A stretch of DNA of 64,000 nt from CAVSKL01 sp963728475 [NCBI: Candidatus Eiseniibacteriota bacterium] (GCA_963728475.1 CAVSKL010000002.1:744001-808000), one strand, 5' to 3'; shown: positions 51,294 to 60,900, numbered from the stretch's first letter. A program made the numbers and translations. Notes: generated by a model not told the origin, from the letters alone.

Positions 51294-53183
51294 GTGTACG
51301 ACCTTCTCTGGCTCCTCCCCGCCCTTCCCTTCGCCGGGTTCCTGATCCTGGCCGGGGTGGGGGCGCGCCTCCCGCGGAGGCTGGTGGGGGTGATCGGCGC
51401 GGGCTCGGTGGGGCTGGCGGCTGCGATCGCGGTGGGGATCGCGCTCCGGTACTGGACCTCCGCTCTCCCCGGGGAGGCGGCGACCCGGAGCCTCTGGACC
51501 TGGATCGCGGTGGACGGGCTCGCCCCCGGGATCAGCTTCTACCTGGATCCCCTTTCCCTGGTCATGATCCTGGTGGTGACGGTGGTCGGCTTCCTCATCC
51601 ACCTCTACTCCACCGAGTTCATGGCCGGGGACGACGGGTACAGCCGCTTCTTCGCCTACATGAACCTCTTCGTCGGCGCCATGCTCATCCTGGTGCTGGC
51701 CGACAACCTGCTCCTCCTCTACCTGGGCTGGGAAGGGGTCGGGCTCTGCAGCTACCTCCTCATCGGTTTCTGGTACCGGGATCCGGTGAACGGCGCCGCC
51801 GCCCGCAAGGCCTTCATCGTGACCCGGGTCGGCGACACCGCCATGGCCCTGGGCCTCTTCCTGCTCTTCACCCGGCTCGGCACCTTTCACATTCCCGAGC
51901 TCCTGGACCGGGTCCAGGGGCAGTGGACGGCGGGGGGGACGCTCCCCACCGCGGCCGCGCTGCTGCTCCTGGGGGGCGCGGTGGGCAAGTCGGCGCAGCT
52001 CCCGCTTCAGACCTGGCTCCCCGACGCCATGGCCGGCCCCACCCCGGTCTCGGCGCTCATCCACGCCGCCACCATGGTCACCGCGGGTGTCTACCTCATC
52101 GCCCGCACCCACGTCCTCTTCGCCCTGGCCCCGGCGGCGATGGCGGCGGTGGCGATCGTGGGCGCGGCCACTCTCCTGGTGGCGGGGCTCTCCGCCCTCG
52201 GCCAGCGCGACATCAAGCGGGTCCTGGCCTACTCCACCATCAGCCAGCTCGGGTACATGTTCCTGGCCCTGGGGGTGGGGGCCTGGTCGGCGGCGATCTT
52301 CCACCTCATGATCCACGCCTTCTTCAAGGCCCTCCTCTTCCTGGGGGCGGGCGCGGTGATCCTGGCCCAGCACCACGAGCACGACATGTTCAAGATGGGC
52401 GGGCTCCGGAAGAAGCTTCCCACCACCTACTGGACGTTTCTCATCGCGAGCTGCGCCCTGGCCGGCCTTCCGCTGGTGACCGCCGGCTTCTACAGCAAGG
52501 ACCTCATCCTCTGGGACGCCTACGCCTCGGTGCACGGAAGCTTCTGGTTGTGGCTGGCCGGGTACGCGGGGGCGCTCCTCACTGCGATCTACATCTTCCG
52601 GGCGGTATTCGTGACCTTCTTCGGCGAGCAGAAGCTGGAGGTTCACCGCCTCCCCGGCATCCGGATCCGGATCGTGCTGGTGGCGCTGGCGGTGCTCTCG
52701 GTGGTCGGCGGGTTCGTGGAGGTCCCGGATACCCTGGGCGGGGTCCACCTGTTCACCCGGTTCCTGGAGGGGGCGCTTCCCGAGGCGGCCCGGGCCCACC
52801 GGGGGCCGGGTACCGAAGCGCTCTTCCAGATCCTGGCCGCCCTCGCCTCTTTGGGGGGGATCTTCCTGGCCTGGATCTGGTTCCGGCGCCGCCCCCTCCT
52901 CGAGGACGGCCGCCTCCCCCTCGTCCCCCCGGGGCTCCAGGCTTTCTTCCGGGACGGATTCCGGTTCGACGCGCTCTACGAAACCCTCTTGGCCCGCCCC
53001 TACCGGTGGGCGGCCGAGGCCAACCGGGGGGACTTCGTGGACTCCTTCTACGCGGGGCTGGCCGGAGGGATCCGGAACCTCCACCTCGGTCTCCGCCTCA
53101 CCCAGACCGGACGGCTCCGCTGGTACGCCTCGGGCGTGATGGTGGGAGCGGTGGTGGTCGTCGCGATCATGGTGCTTCTATGA
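51294..53183 (+). CDS. nuoL: NADH-quinone oxidoreductase subunit L
   Basis: This 629-residue antiporter-like subunit has about 14 core helices and a C-terminal helical extension that forms the long lateral arm. Key motifs are LYLGWEGVGLCSYLLIGFW (Glu in helix 5), TWLPDAMAGPTPVSALIHAATMVTAGVYL and GQRDIKRVLAYSTISQLGYM with lysine and histidines of the proton channel. It starts with GTG, 2 bp after nuoK, and overlaps nuoM by ATGA. It pumps protons at the end of the membrane arm. Confidence 0.97.
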   Translation: MYDLLWLLPALPFAGFLILAGVGARLPRRLVGVIGAGSVGLAAAIAVGIALRYWTSALPGEAATRSLWTWIAVDGLAPGISFYLDPLSLVMILVVTVVGFLIHLYSTEFMAGDDGYSRFFAYMNLFVGAMLILVLADNLLLLYLGWEGVGLCSYLLIGFWYRDPVNGAAARKAFIVTRVGDTAMALGLFLLFTRLGTFHIPELLDRVQGQWTAGGTLPTAAALLLLGGAVGKSAQLPLQTWLPDAMAGPTPVSALIHAATMVTAGVYLIARTHVLFALAPAAMAAVAIVGAATLLVAGLSALGQRDIKRVLAYSTISQLGYMFLALGVGAWSAAIFHLMIHAFFKALLFLGAGAVILAQHHEHDMFKMGGLRKKLPTTYWTFLIASCALAGLPLVTAGFYSKDLILWDAYASVHGSFWLWLAGYAGALLTAIYIFRAVFVTFFGEQKLEVHRLPGIRIRIVLVALAVLSVVGGFVEVPDTLGGVHLFTRFLEGALPEAARAHRGPGTEALFQILAALASLGGIFLAWIWFRRRPLLEDGRLPLVPPGLQAFFRDGFRFDALYETLLARPYRWAAEANRGDFVDSFYAGLAGGIRNLHLGLRLTQTGRLRWYASGVMVGAVVVVAIMVLL

Positions 53184-54679
53184 CCCTGCTCTGGCTCATC
53201 CTGGTGCTGGTCGCGGGAGGCCTGGGAGCGTGGCTCGCCGCCCGCTGGAGTCCCCTCCTCGCGCGCTGGATCACCCTGGCCGCGCTCACCGTGGACTTGG
53301 TCCTGACCCTGGGGCTCTGGGCGCGGACCCCGGGTCCGGTCCCGGTGACCGGCGGACCCTGGATCGAGTCGCTCCGCCTCCCCTGGATCCCCTCGCTCGG
53401 CATCTCCTTCCACCTCGCGGTGGACGGGCTGAGCCTCCTCATGCTGCTCCTCACCTTCGTCCTCGGCATCCTCTCCACCGCGGTCTCGTGGAGCGAGATC
53501 GGCGAGCGCACCGGCTTCTTCCACCTGAACCTGCTCTGGATCCTGGCCGGGGTGGTGGGGGTGTTCACCGCGCTCGACCTCTTCCTCTTCTACTTCTTCT
53601 GGGAACTCATGCTCGTCCCCATGTACTTCCTGATCGCGATCTGGGGGCACGAGCGCCGGGCCTACGCCGCGATCAAGTTCTTCCTGTTCACCCAGGCCAG
53701 CGGACTCCTCATGCTGCTCGGGATCCTGGGGCTCTACTTCGCCCACGGCCGCGCCACCGGCAACTTCACCTTCGACTACCCCGAACTCCTGGGCACCCGG
53801 CTTCCTCCCGGGCTCGCGATGGGCCTCATGCTCGGCTTCTTCGTGGCCTTCGCGGTGAAGCTCCCCGCGCTCGGGCTCCACACCTGGCTCCCCGACGCCC
53901 ACACCGAGGCCCCCACCGCGGGGAGCGTGATCCTGGCCGGGTTGTTGTTGAAGACGGGGGCCTACGGCATCCTCCGCTTCGCGGTGCCGCTCTTCCCCGA
54001 GGCCTCGGTCCGGTTCGCCCCGGTGGCGATGGCGGCGGGCGCACTCGGCATCCTCTACGGCGCGGTCCTGGCCTACGCCCAGACCGACCTCAAACGCCTG
54101 GTCGCCTACACCAGCGTGAGCCACCTGGGATTCGTGCTGCTGGGGATCTACGCCTGGAACCGGCTCGCGCTCCAGGGCGTGGTCATGCAGATGATCTGCC
54201 ACGGGCTCTCCACCGGCGGTCTCTTCATCCTGGTGGGGATCCTCCAGGAACGCATCCACACCCGGGACCTGGGGAAGATGGGAGGGCTGTGGGCCACCGC
54301 GCCCCGGATGGGGGCGATGGGCATGGTGCTGGCCATGGCCTCGCTGGGGCTTCCCGGCCTGGGGAACTTCGTGGCCGAGATCCTGATCCTGGTCGGCGCC
54401 TTCGCCCGGAGCGTCCCCTGGACCGTACTGGCCACGGTGGGGCTGGTGGCGGCCACCGTCTACTCGCTCCGGATCGTGGCGCGGGTGTTCCACGGAGAGA
54501 ACGCCTCGGGGTGGTCGATCCGCGACCTCGGGCTCCGCGACGTGGCGGTGCTCGGCACCACCGTGGTGCTCCTGGTCTGGCTGGGGCTCTATCCCCGGCC
54601 GGTTCTGCGCACCGCCGGACCGGCCCTGGCCGGGATCGAGGCCGCGGCCGGTCCGGTCATGGGCGAGGGGAACCGATGA
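53180..54679 (+). CDS. nuoM: NADH-quinone oxidoreductase subunit M
   Basis: This 499-residue antiporter-like subunit has about 14 helices with FFWELMLVPMYFLIAIWG (channel Glu), HTWLPDAHTEAPTAGSVILAGLLLKTGAYGILRF and AQTDLKRLVAYTSVSHLGFVLLG, all standard for NuoM. It is a proton-pumping unit of the membrane arm. It ends CGATGA, and a micro-ORF bridges the 61-nt gap to nuoN. Confidence 0.97.
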   Translation: MTLLWLILVLVAGGLGAWLAARWSPLLARWITLAALTVDLVLTLGLWARTPGPVPVTGGPWIESLRLPWIPSLGISFHLAVDGLSLLMLLLTFVLGILSTAVSWSEIGERTGFFHLNLLWILAGVVGVFTALDLFLFYFFWELMLVPMYFLIAIWGHERRAYAAIKFFLFTQASGLLMLLGILGLYFAHGRATGNFTFDYPELLGTRLPPGLAMGLMLGFFVAFAVKLPALGLHTWLPDAHTEAPTAGSVILAGLLLKTGAYGILRFAVPLFPEASVRFAPVAMAAGALGILYGAVLAYAQTDLKRLVAYTSVSHLGFVLLGIYAWNRLALQGVVMQMICHGLSTGGLFILVGILQERIHTRDLGKMGGLWATAPRMGAMGMVLAMASLGLPGLGNFVAEILILVGAFARSVPWTVLATVGLVAATVYSLRIVARVFHGENASGWSIRDLGLRDVAVLGTTVVLLVWLGLYPRPVLRTAGPALAGIEAAAGPVMGEGNR

Positions 54680-54744
54680 GCCCGAGGGCGGTCCCTCTCC
54701 CGGGACACTCCACGACCCCGGGAGGAAGCGCGGTGCTCCGGTGA
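54676..54744 (+). other. Bridging micro-ORF between nuoM and nuoN (22 codons)
   Basis: An ATG at 54676 overlaps the nuoM stop and the frame, beginning MSPRAVPLPGHS and ending GGSAVLR, stops at TGA 54742-54744, which overlaps the GTG start of nuoN (GTGA). A GGAGG inside it is well placed for an in-frame GTG at 54732-54734, only four codons before the stop. nuoN itself has no well-spaced ribosome site, so translation of this frame may deliver ribosomes to nuoN. Confidence 0.45.
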
Positions 54745-56234
54745 GCGGCGTCTCCGCGGTTCCGCTCCTTCCCCTGGCGCTCCTGGCCGCGGGCATCGTG
54801 GCCACCCTGCTGGCCGCAGCCTTCCTCCGCCGTCACGCGGTGGTGGCGTTGCTGGCCCTGGCCACCCTGGCGGCGGCCGCCGCCGGCCTGGGACCGGCCC
54901 GGGCCCATGCCGGAACCGTCTCGCCGCTCCTGGTGATCGACGGCTACGCGATCTTCTTCATGGCCCTCATCTTCGCCGCCGCGTTCGCGGTGCTCCTCCT
55001 GTCCCACGGCTATCTGGCCCGCCGGGGCGAGGAGCGGGAGGAGTACTACGTGCTGGTGCTGCTCGCCACCCTGGGCGCGTCGGTGCTCACCGCCGCCGCC
55101 CACTTCGTGTCGTTCTTCCTGGGGCTCGAGCTCCTCAGCGTGAGCCTCTACGGGCTCCTGGGCTACTTCCGCGCCGACCGCCGCGGGACCGAGGCCGCGA
55201 TCAAGTACCTCATCCTGGCCGGCGCGTCCTCGGCATTCCTGCTGTTCGGCATGGCCCTGGTCTACGCCGAGCTCGGCACCATGGACTTCGGCCGGATGAG
55301 CCTGCTCCTGCGCTCCGGCGCCTACGCCGGCCCCGGGCTGGTGGCTCCGGGCCTGGCCCTCATCCTGGTCGGGGTGGGCTTCAAGCTCGCGCTCGTCCCC
55401 TTCCACCTCTGGACCCCCGACGTCTACCAGGGGGCGCCGGCGCCGGTGACCGCCTTCCTGGCCACGGTGTCCAAGGGGGGGATGTTCGCGCTCCTTCTGC
55501 GCTACTTCCTGGGGATGGCCGGGTATCGCACCCATACCGTGTACCTGGCGGTGGCGCTCCTCGCGGTGGCCTCGATGATCGCGGGCAACGTCCTGGGACT
55601 GCTCCAGAAAAACGTGAAGCGGCTCCTCGCCTACTCCTCCATCGCCCACCTGGGCTATCTCCTGGTGGCGTTCCTGGCCGCGGCCCGGCTGGCCGCCGGG
55701 GGAGGCGGCGCGGGCCCCGAAACCGGCGCCGCCCGCGGGGTGGAGGCGGTGGCCTTCTACCTGGTCGCCTACTTCGCCACCACCCTGGCCACCTTCGGGG
55801 TCCTCGCCGTCCTCTCCGGTCCCGAGGGGGAACCCGAGACCCTGGAGGATCTGCGGGGGCTCTTCTGGACGCGCCCCTGGCCGGCCGCGGTGATGACCGC
55901 GGGGATCTTCTCCCTGGCCGGGATCCCGCTCACCGCGGGCTTCCTGGGCAAGTACCTGCTCCTGTCGGCGGGCGTCTCCACCTCGTTCTGGAACCTGGTG
56001 CTGGTGCTGGCGCTCAGCAGCACGGTGGGGCTCTACTACTACCTGCGGGTGGTGGTCTCGATGGCCTCCGGCCCGCGCCCCCGGGCGGCGGGGACCGGGC
56101 CCGCGCCCCTTCCCGCGGTCCCGCTCCTGGGCGGGGTGGCGCTGGCGATGGCGGCGCTCTCGGTGATCTGGTTCGGGGTCTACCCCGCCCCGCTCCTCCA
56201 GGCCATCCACGCCCTCACCGCGTCGGTGCTCTAG
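54741..56234 (+). CDS. nuoN: NADH-quinone oxidoreductase subunit N
   Basis: This 497-residue antiporter-like subunit has about 14 helices with FFLGLELLSVSLYGLLGYFR (channel Glu), FHLWTPDVYQGAPAPVTAFLATVSKGGMFALLLRYF and QKNVKRLLAYSSIAHLGYLLVAFLA. The start is GTG at 54741. It ends the nuo operon, 4 bp from the stop of the convergent minus-strand gene, with no terminator hairpin seen between them. Confidence 0.96.
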   Translation: MSGVSAVPLLPLALLAAGIVATLLAAAFLRRHAVVALLALATLAAAAAGLGPARAHAGTVSPLLVIDGYAIFFMALIFAAAFAVLLLSHGYLARRGEEREEYYVLVLLATLGASVLTAAAHFVSFFLGLELLSVSLYGLLGYFRADRRGTEAAIKYLILAGASSAFLLFGMALVYAELGTMDFGRMSLLLRSGAYAGPGLVAPGLALILVGVGFKLALVPFHLWTPDVYQGAPAPVTAFLATVSKGGMFALLLRYFLGMAGYRTHTVYLAVALLAVASMIAGNVLGLLQKNVKRLLAYSSIAHLGYLLVAFLAAARLAAGGGGAGPETGAARGVEAVAFYLVAYFATTLATFGVLAVLSGPEGEPETLEDLRGLFWTRPWPAAVMTAGIFSLAGIPLTAGFLGKYLLLSAGVSTSFWNLVLVLALSSTVGLYYYLRVVVSMASGPRPRAAGTGPAPLPAVPLLGGVALAMAALSVIWFGVYPAPLLQAIHALTASVL

Positions 56235-56238
56235 CCGC

Positions 56239-57450
56239 CTACTTCGCGGCCACCTTCAACCCCAGGGCGCCGGCGTACCGCAGCAGCGCGCTCCCCATCG
56301 CTTCCCGGTCGGCCTCCGGCACCTTCCCCGAGGCCTCGAAGTGGCGGCTGAGGACGCGGAGACGCCCGTGGGCGCGCTCCGCCTTGAGATCCACCCGCCC
56401 CACCAGCCGCTCGCCGGCGAGGACCGGAAGGCAGTAGTAGCCGTAGACCCGCCGGGATGCGGGGAGGAAGACCTCCAGCCGCTGGCGGAACCCGAACAGC
56501 CGTTCCACCCGCCCCCGGTCCCAGAGCACCGGGTCGAAGGGCGAAAGGAGAAGGCCCCGGTCGGCGCGGGGACGCGCGCGGCGGAGCGCGTCCGCCAGGT
56601 CCAGGTCGGCGGGGCGGATCCAGCCCGGCGTCCGGCGGCCGTCGTGGACGAGGTCGCAGCGGACGATCGCGCCCGATTCGTGGAGCTCGGCCAGGGCGCG
56701 GTCCATCTCCCCCGCCATCTTCTTCCGGTGGAACCGCCAGGTGGCGGCCAAGGTGCCGGTGGTGGCCCAGCCGTGCCCCTCCAGCCCCCGGAGCAGCAGC
56801 TCCCGGATCGCCGCCCGGGCCGGGAGGGAGCGTTCGCGGGCGTCGCCGGGGATCACCCGTTCGGCCAGGTCGTAGACGCGGAGGAAGTTCTTCCGCTCGC
56901 GCACCGCCAGCTCCCCCGAGGACCAGAGCGCGGCCACCACCCGGCGGGCGGGACGAAGGGCCCACCACCCCGCGCCGTCGGAACCCTCCAGGTCGGCGGA
57001 GCGGACCGGGCCCTCGCCGCGGATCCGGGCGAGCACCTCGCCGGCCAGCTTCCGGTGATCGCCGATCACGTTCCCCCACCAGGGATGGCGGCGGAAGGCG
57101 CGGCGGCGGAACTCGAAGTGCGGGTAGAGTTCGAGCGGGATCCAGCTCGCCTCGTGCCCCCAGTACTCGAAGACCGGGGCCCCGGGGTGGAGGAGCTCCT
57201 CCCCCAGCCCGGGATGGACCCCGGGAAGCCGGGAGAGAAGCACCAGGGCGTGGCTGCGGGCGCCCGCCACCGAGACGCTGTCGAGCTGGAGGTAGCCGAA
57301 ACGGTCGATCACCGCGTGGGCGGCGGCGCGGGCGCGCGTCCCCCGGCCGGCGCCCCGGCGGGGAAAGCCGGTGAGTTCGGGCTTGAGCAGTCCGGCCCGG
57401 GCCAGGGCCAATCGCCGGACCGCGGCCGCGTCCAGCCGTTCCGCGGTCAC
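56239..57450 (-). CDS. YcaQ/AlkX-like winged-helix DNA glycosylase
   Basis: This 403-residue protein matches the HTH_42/YcaQ family. It has RLALARAGLL at the start, FGYLQLDSVSVAGARSHALVLLSRLP with the catalytic Gln-x-Asp pair (Gln55, Asp57), VFEYWGHEASWIP and PFDPVLWDRGRVERLFGFRQRLEVFLPASRRVYGYYCLPVLAGERLVGRVDLKAERAHGRLRV near the end. E. coli YcaQ unhooks DNA interstrand cross-links. The start is GTG at 57450, overlapping the aminotransferase stop as GTGA. It is the last gene of the minus-strand housekeeping operon. Confidence 0.92.
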   Translation of the reverse strand: MTAERLDAAAVRRLALARAGLLKPELTGFPRRGAGRGTRARAAAHAVIDRFGYLQLDSVSVAGARSHALVLLSRLPGVHPGLGEELLHPGAPVFEYWGHEASWIPLELYPHFEFRRRAFRRHPWWGNVIGDHRKLAGEVLARIRGEGPVRSADLEGSDGAGWWALRPARRVVAALWSSGELAVRERKNFLRVYDLAERVIPGDARERSLPARAAIRELLLRGLEGHGWATTGTLAATWRFHRKKMAGEMDRALAELHESGAIVRCDLVHDGRRTPGWIRPADLDLADALRRARPRADRGLLLSPFDPVLWDRGRVERLFGFRQRLEVFLPASRRVYGYYCLPVLAGERLVGRVDLKAERAHGRLRVLSRHFEASGKVPEADREAMGSALLRYAGALGLKVAAK

Positions 57451-58649
57451 CGGGCGAAGGCCGCCGCGATCTTCTCCACCGCGCGGATCACGTCGTCCTG
57501 GTCGGCGTCGGTCATGCGCGGGTAGAGGGGAAGTGAGATGAGCCGTTCGTAGGCGTTCTCCGCGACCGGGAACGCCCCCGGCCCCAGCCCCATCCGCTCC
57601 CGGTAGTAAGGATGGTAGTGGATGGGGATGAAGTTGACGGTGGTGCCGATGTTCTCCGCCTTCAGCTCCTCGATGAACCGCGCCCGGTCCACGGTGAGCC
57701 GCTCCGGCCGGAGGCGGATCGCGTAGAGGTGGTAGGCGTGCTCCACCTCGGGCCGGCGGACGGGGATCTCGATCGCGGGCCGGTCGCGGAAGGCGGCGTC
57801 GAAGCGCGCGGCCAGCTCCCGCCGCCGGGCGAGGAAAGCGGGGAGCCGGCGGAGCTGATGAAGGCCCAGGGCCGCCTCCAGGTCGGTCATGTTGTACTTG
57901 AAGCCGGGGGCGAGCACCTCGTAGTACCAGGACCCGGCCGCGGTGTAACGCTTCCAGGCGTCGCGGCTCATGCCGTGGAGCGACAGGAGCCTCGCCCGCT
58001 CCGCGGCCGCGTCGTCGTCCAGCGCCAGCGCGCCTCCCTCGGCGGTGGTGAGGTTCTTGGTGGCGTAGAAGGAGAAGCAGGTGGCGCCGCCCAGGGACCC
58101 CACCGGCTTCCCCCGGTAGGACGCCCCCACCGCGTGGGCGGCGTCCTCGACCATGGCCAGGCCGCGGCTCCGGGCCAGCGCGTTCAGCGCGTCCATGTCG
58201 CAGGGATGCCCGCCGTAGTGGACGGGGAGCAGCGCCCGGGTGCGGGGGGTGATCGCGGCCTCGGCCCGGGCCGGATCCAGGTTGAGGGTGTCCGGCTCCA
58301 CGTCGGCCAGAACCGGCACCCCCCCGGCGTGGATGATGGAGTTCACCGTGCTGCAGAAGGTGAGAGGGGTGGTGATCACCTCGTCCCCGGGCTGGAGGTC
58401 GAGAAGCACCAGGGCAAGGTGGAGGGCGGCGGTGCAGGAGTCCAGGCACACCACGTGCCGGGCTCCCACCGTCCGGGCCAGTTCCGCTTCCAGCCGCTGG
58501 ACCCGCGGGCCGGTGGTCACCCAGCCCGAGTCGAGCACCTCCAGGATCTCGCGCTTCTCCTCCTCGCCGAACTGGGGAAGGGCGTAGGGGAGGAAGTCTG
58601 GCCGCACCGGCCGGCCTCCCCGGCTGGCGAGCGGATCGGGCTGGGGCAC
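57447..58649 (-). CDS. DegT/DnrJ/EryC1-type sugar aminotransferase
   Basis: This 400-residue PLP enzyme has GWVTTGPRVQRLEAELART, LDSCTAALHLALVLLDLQPGDEVITTPLTF, VEDAAHAVGASY and CFSFYATKNLTTAEGGAL with the Schiff-base Lys198. The closest pattern is that of enzymes that make 4-amino-4-deoxy sugars (ArnB/PseC-like). It would supply an amino sugar for lipid A or surface glycans. The start is GTG at 58649 behind GGAGAAA. It is separate from the EPS locus, following glyA by 30 bp. Confidence 0.92.
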   Translation of the reverse strand: MPQPDPLASRGGRPVRPDFLPYALPQFGEEEKREILEVLDSGWVTTGPRVQRLEAELARTVGARHVVCLDSCTAALHLALVLLDLQPGDEVITTPLTFCSTVNSIIHAGGVPVLADVEPDTLNLDPARAEAAITPRTRALLPVHYGGHPCDMDALNALARSRGLAMVEDAAHAVGASYRGKPVGSLGGATCFSFYATKNLTTAEGGALALDDDAAAERARLLSLHGMSRDAWKRYTAAGSWYYEVLAPGFKYNMTDLEAALGLHQLRRLPAFLARRRELAARFDAAFRDRPAIEIPVRRPEVEHAYHLYAIRLRPERLTVDRARFIEELKAENIGTTVNFIPIHYHPYYRERMGLGPGAFPVAENAYERLISLPLYPRMTDADQDDVIRAVEKIAAAFAR

Positions 58650-58679
58650 GGGTGGTTTCTCCGGGGTGGCGGGCCGGGT

Positions 58680-59924
58680 TCAGCCGAGCTCGGGGTAGAG
58701 CGGGAATACCCCGGCCATCTCCGAGGCCTCGGCGTGGACGCGATGGACGACGGACTCGTCGCCGGGGCTCTCCAGCACGTCGGCGATGAGGCGGGCGATG
58801 TGCGTCATCTCCTTCTCCCGGAAGCCCCGGGTGGTGAGCGCCGGCGTCCCGATCCGGATGCCGCTGGTGACGGTGGGCTTCTCCGGGTCGAACGGGACCG
58901 CGTTCTTGTTCACGGTGATTCCCGCCCGCTCCAGCGCCTCCTCCGCGGTCTTGCCGGTGATGCCCTTGGATCGGAGATCCACCAGCATGAGGTGGTTGTC
59001 GGTTCCCCCGCTCACCAGGTCGAAGCCGCGCTCCATGAGACCCGCGGCCAGGGCCCGGGCGTTGGCCACGATCTGCCGGGCGTAGTCCTTGAACCCGGGG
59101 CGAAGCGCCTCCCCGAAGCAGACCGCCTTCCCCGCGATCACGTGAACCAGCGGCCCCCCCTGCATGCCGGGGAAGTTGGTCCGGTCGACGTCCTTGGCGA
59201 AGCGCTCCTTGCACAGGATGAAGCCGGCCCGGGGACCCCGCAGCGTCTTGTGGGTGGTGCTGGTCACGATGTCCGCCGCCGGCACCGGGCTCGGATGCGC
59301 GCCCCCCGCCACCAGCCCCGCGAAGTGCGCCATGTCCACCAGGAACAGCGCCTCCACCTCGTCCGCCACCCGCCGGAAGGCGTCGAAGTCGATCACCCGC
59401 GGATAGGCGCTGGCCCCGGCGATGATCAGCCGGGGCCGCACCTCCCGCGCCTTGTCCCGGAGCGCGTCGTAGTCGATCCGCCCGGTGGCCTCGGCCACCC
59501 CGTACTGGTGCACCTCGAAGAAGCGTCCGCTGAAGTTGACCTTGTGGCCGTGGGTGAGATGCCCTCCGTGGGCGAGGTTCATGCCGAGGATGCGGTCGCC
59601 GTGGTTCAGCACCGAAAAGTAGGCGGTCATGTTGGCGGTGGAGCCGGAGTGGGGCTGCACGTTGGCGTGCTCGGCCCCGAACAGCTCCCGGGCGCGGTCC
59701 CGGGCCAGGGTCTCCACCCGGTCGGCGAACTCGCAGCCGCCGTAATACCGCTTGCCCGGATAGCCCTCCGCGTACTTGTTGGTGAACACCGACCCCACCG
59801 CCTCCAGCACCGCGGGGCTGGTGAAGTTCTCGCTGGCGATCATCTCCAGGGTCCGGCGCTGCCGCGAGAGTTCGCCGCGGGCGGCGTCGCGCACCTCGGG
59901 ATCGCGGTCGAGAGCGTGCTGCAT
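58680..59924 (-). CDS. glyA: Serine hydroxymethyltransferase
   Basis: This 414-residue PLP enzyme has [64 protein letters not shown] and [17 protein letters not shown] with Lys226 bound to PLP. It interconverts serine and glycine with tetrahydrofolate and so feeds one-carbon units to purine synthesis, which fits the purD and purE genes upstream. Length is standard. It starts 18 bp after ilvE. Confidence 0.97.
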   Translation of the reverse strand: MQHALDRDPEVRDAARGELSRQRRTLEMIASENFTSPAVLEAVGSVFTNKYAEGYPGKRYYGGCEFADRVETLARDRARELFGAEHANVQPHSGSTANMTAYFSVLNHGDRILGMNLAHGGHLTHGHKVNFSGRFFEVHQYGVAEATGRIDYDALRDKAREVRPRLIIAGASAYPRVIDFDAFRRVADEVEALFLVDMAHFAGLVAGGAHPSPVPAADIVTSTTHKTLRGPRAGFILCKERFAKDVDRTNFPGMQGGPLVHVIAGKAVCFGEALRPGFKDYARQIVANARALAAGLMERGFDLVSGGTDNHLMLVDLRSKGITGKTAEEALERAGITVNKNAVPFDPEKPTVTSGIRIGTPALTTRGFREKEMTHIARLIADVLESPGDESVVHRVHAEASEMAGVFPLYPELG

Positions 59925-59942
59925 GGGAATCCTCGCTCGGGT

Positions 59943-60899
59943 TCAGGCCCGGGTGGCCCCGGCGGCCACGTGGGTGAGCCAACCGTGCCGGTCGGGCACC
60001 CGGCCGTTCACGATGTTGAAGAAGTCCTGCTGGAGCTTGCGGGTGACCGGTCCGGGCTTGCCGTTCCCCACCGGGATGCCGTCCACGCTCCGGATGGGGG
60101 TGACCTCGGCCGCGGTCCCGGTGAAGAAGAGTTCCTCGGCCATGTGGAGCGCGGCCCGGCTCACCGGCTGCTCCGCCACCTCGAGCCCGTGGTCCTTGGC
60201 CAGCTCGATCACGCTGACCCGCGTGATCCCGCCCAGGATGGAATGGCTGAGGGGCGGGGTGATGATGCGCCCGTCGAGAACCACGAAAAGGTTCTCGCCG
60301 GTCCCCTCGGAGACCCGGCCCTCGGTGTCGAGCAGAAGCGCTTCCACGTATCCCAGCCGCACCGCTTCCATCTTGGCCAGCGACGCCAGCACGTAGGCGC
60401 CGCCGATTTTGGCCAGGGCGGGGAGCGTGTTGGGCGGCATCTTCCGCCAGGTCGAGACCATGACGTCGATCCCCTGCTCGATCCCGTCGGGCCCCAGGTA
60501 CGCTCCCCACGGCCACGCCGCGATCACGGTGTGGGTGGGGCAGTCGCGGGGGAACACCCCCATGGCACCCGCCCCCCGGAACACCACCGGGCGGATGTAG
60601 CAGGAGTCGAACCCGTTCCGGCTCACCGTCTCCAGGCACGCGTTCTCGAGCACTTCCTGGCCGTACTCGAGGTCGATCCGGGTCACCCGGGCCGAGAACA
60701 GCAGGCGGCGCACGTGCTCCCGCAGGCGGAACACCGCGGGCCCTTCCGGGGTCGCGTAGGTGCGGATCCCCTCGAACACGCTGGAACCGTAATGGATGAC
60801 GTGGCTCAGGACGTGAACGTTGGCGTCGGCCCAGGGAACGAAATCGCCGTCGAACCAGATGAGCTGGCTGCGGGCCGGGGGTGCTTTCGGAAGGGGCAT
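59943..60899 (-). CDS. ilvE: Branched-chain amino acid aminotransferase
   Basis: This 318-residue fold type IV PLP enzyme has HVLSHVIHYGSSVFEGIRTY, LPALAKIGGAYVLASLAKMEA with Lys164 as Schiff-base lysine, EALLLDTEGRVSEGTGENLFVV and ELFFTGTAAEVTPIRSVDG. It catalyses the last step of leucine, isoleucine and valine synthesis. The family usually has GGNY where this has GGAY. The start is ATG at 60899 and the gene begins one base after the stop of the phosphatase gene. Confidence 0.95.
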   Translation of the reverse strand: MPLPKAPPARSQLIWFDGDFVPWADANVHVLSHVIHYGSSVFEGIRTYATPEGPAVFRLREHVRRLLFSARVTRIDLEYGQEVLENACLETVSRNGFDSCYIRPVVFRGAGAMGVFPRDCPTHTVIAAWPWGAYLGPDGIEQGIDVMVSTWRKMPPNTLPALAKIGGAYVLASLAKMEAVRLGYVEALLLDTEGRVSEGTGENLFVVLDGRIITPPLSHSILGGITRVSVIELAKDHGLEVAEQPVSRAALHMAEELFFTGTAAEVTPIRSVDGIPVGNGKPGPVTRKLQQDFFNIVNGRVPDRHGWLTHVAAGATRA

Positions 60900-60900
60900 G

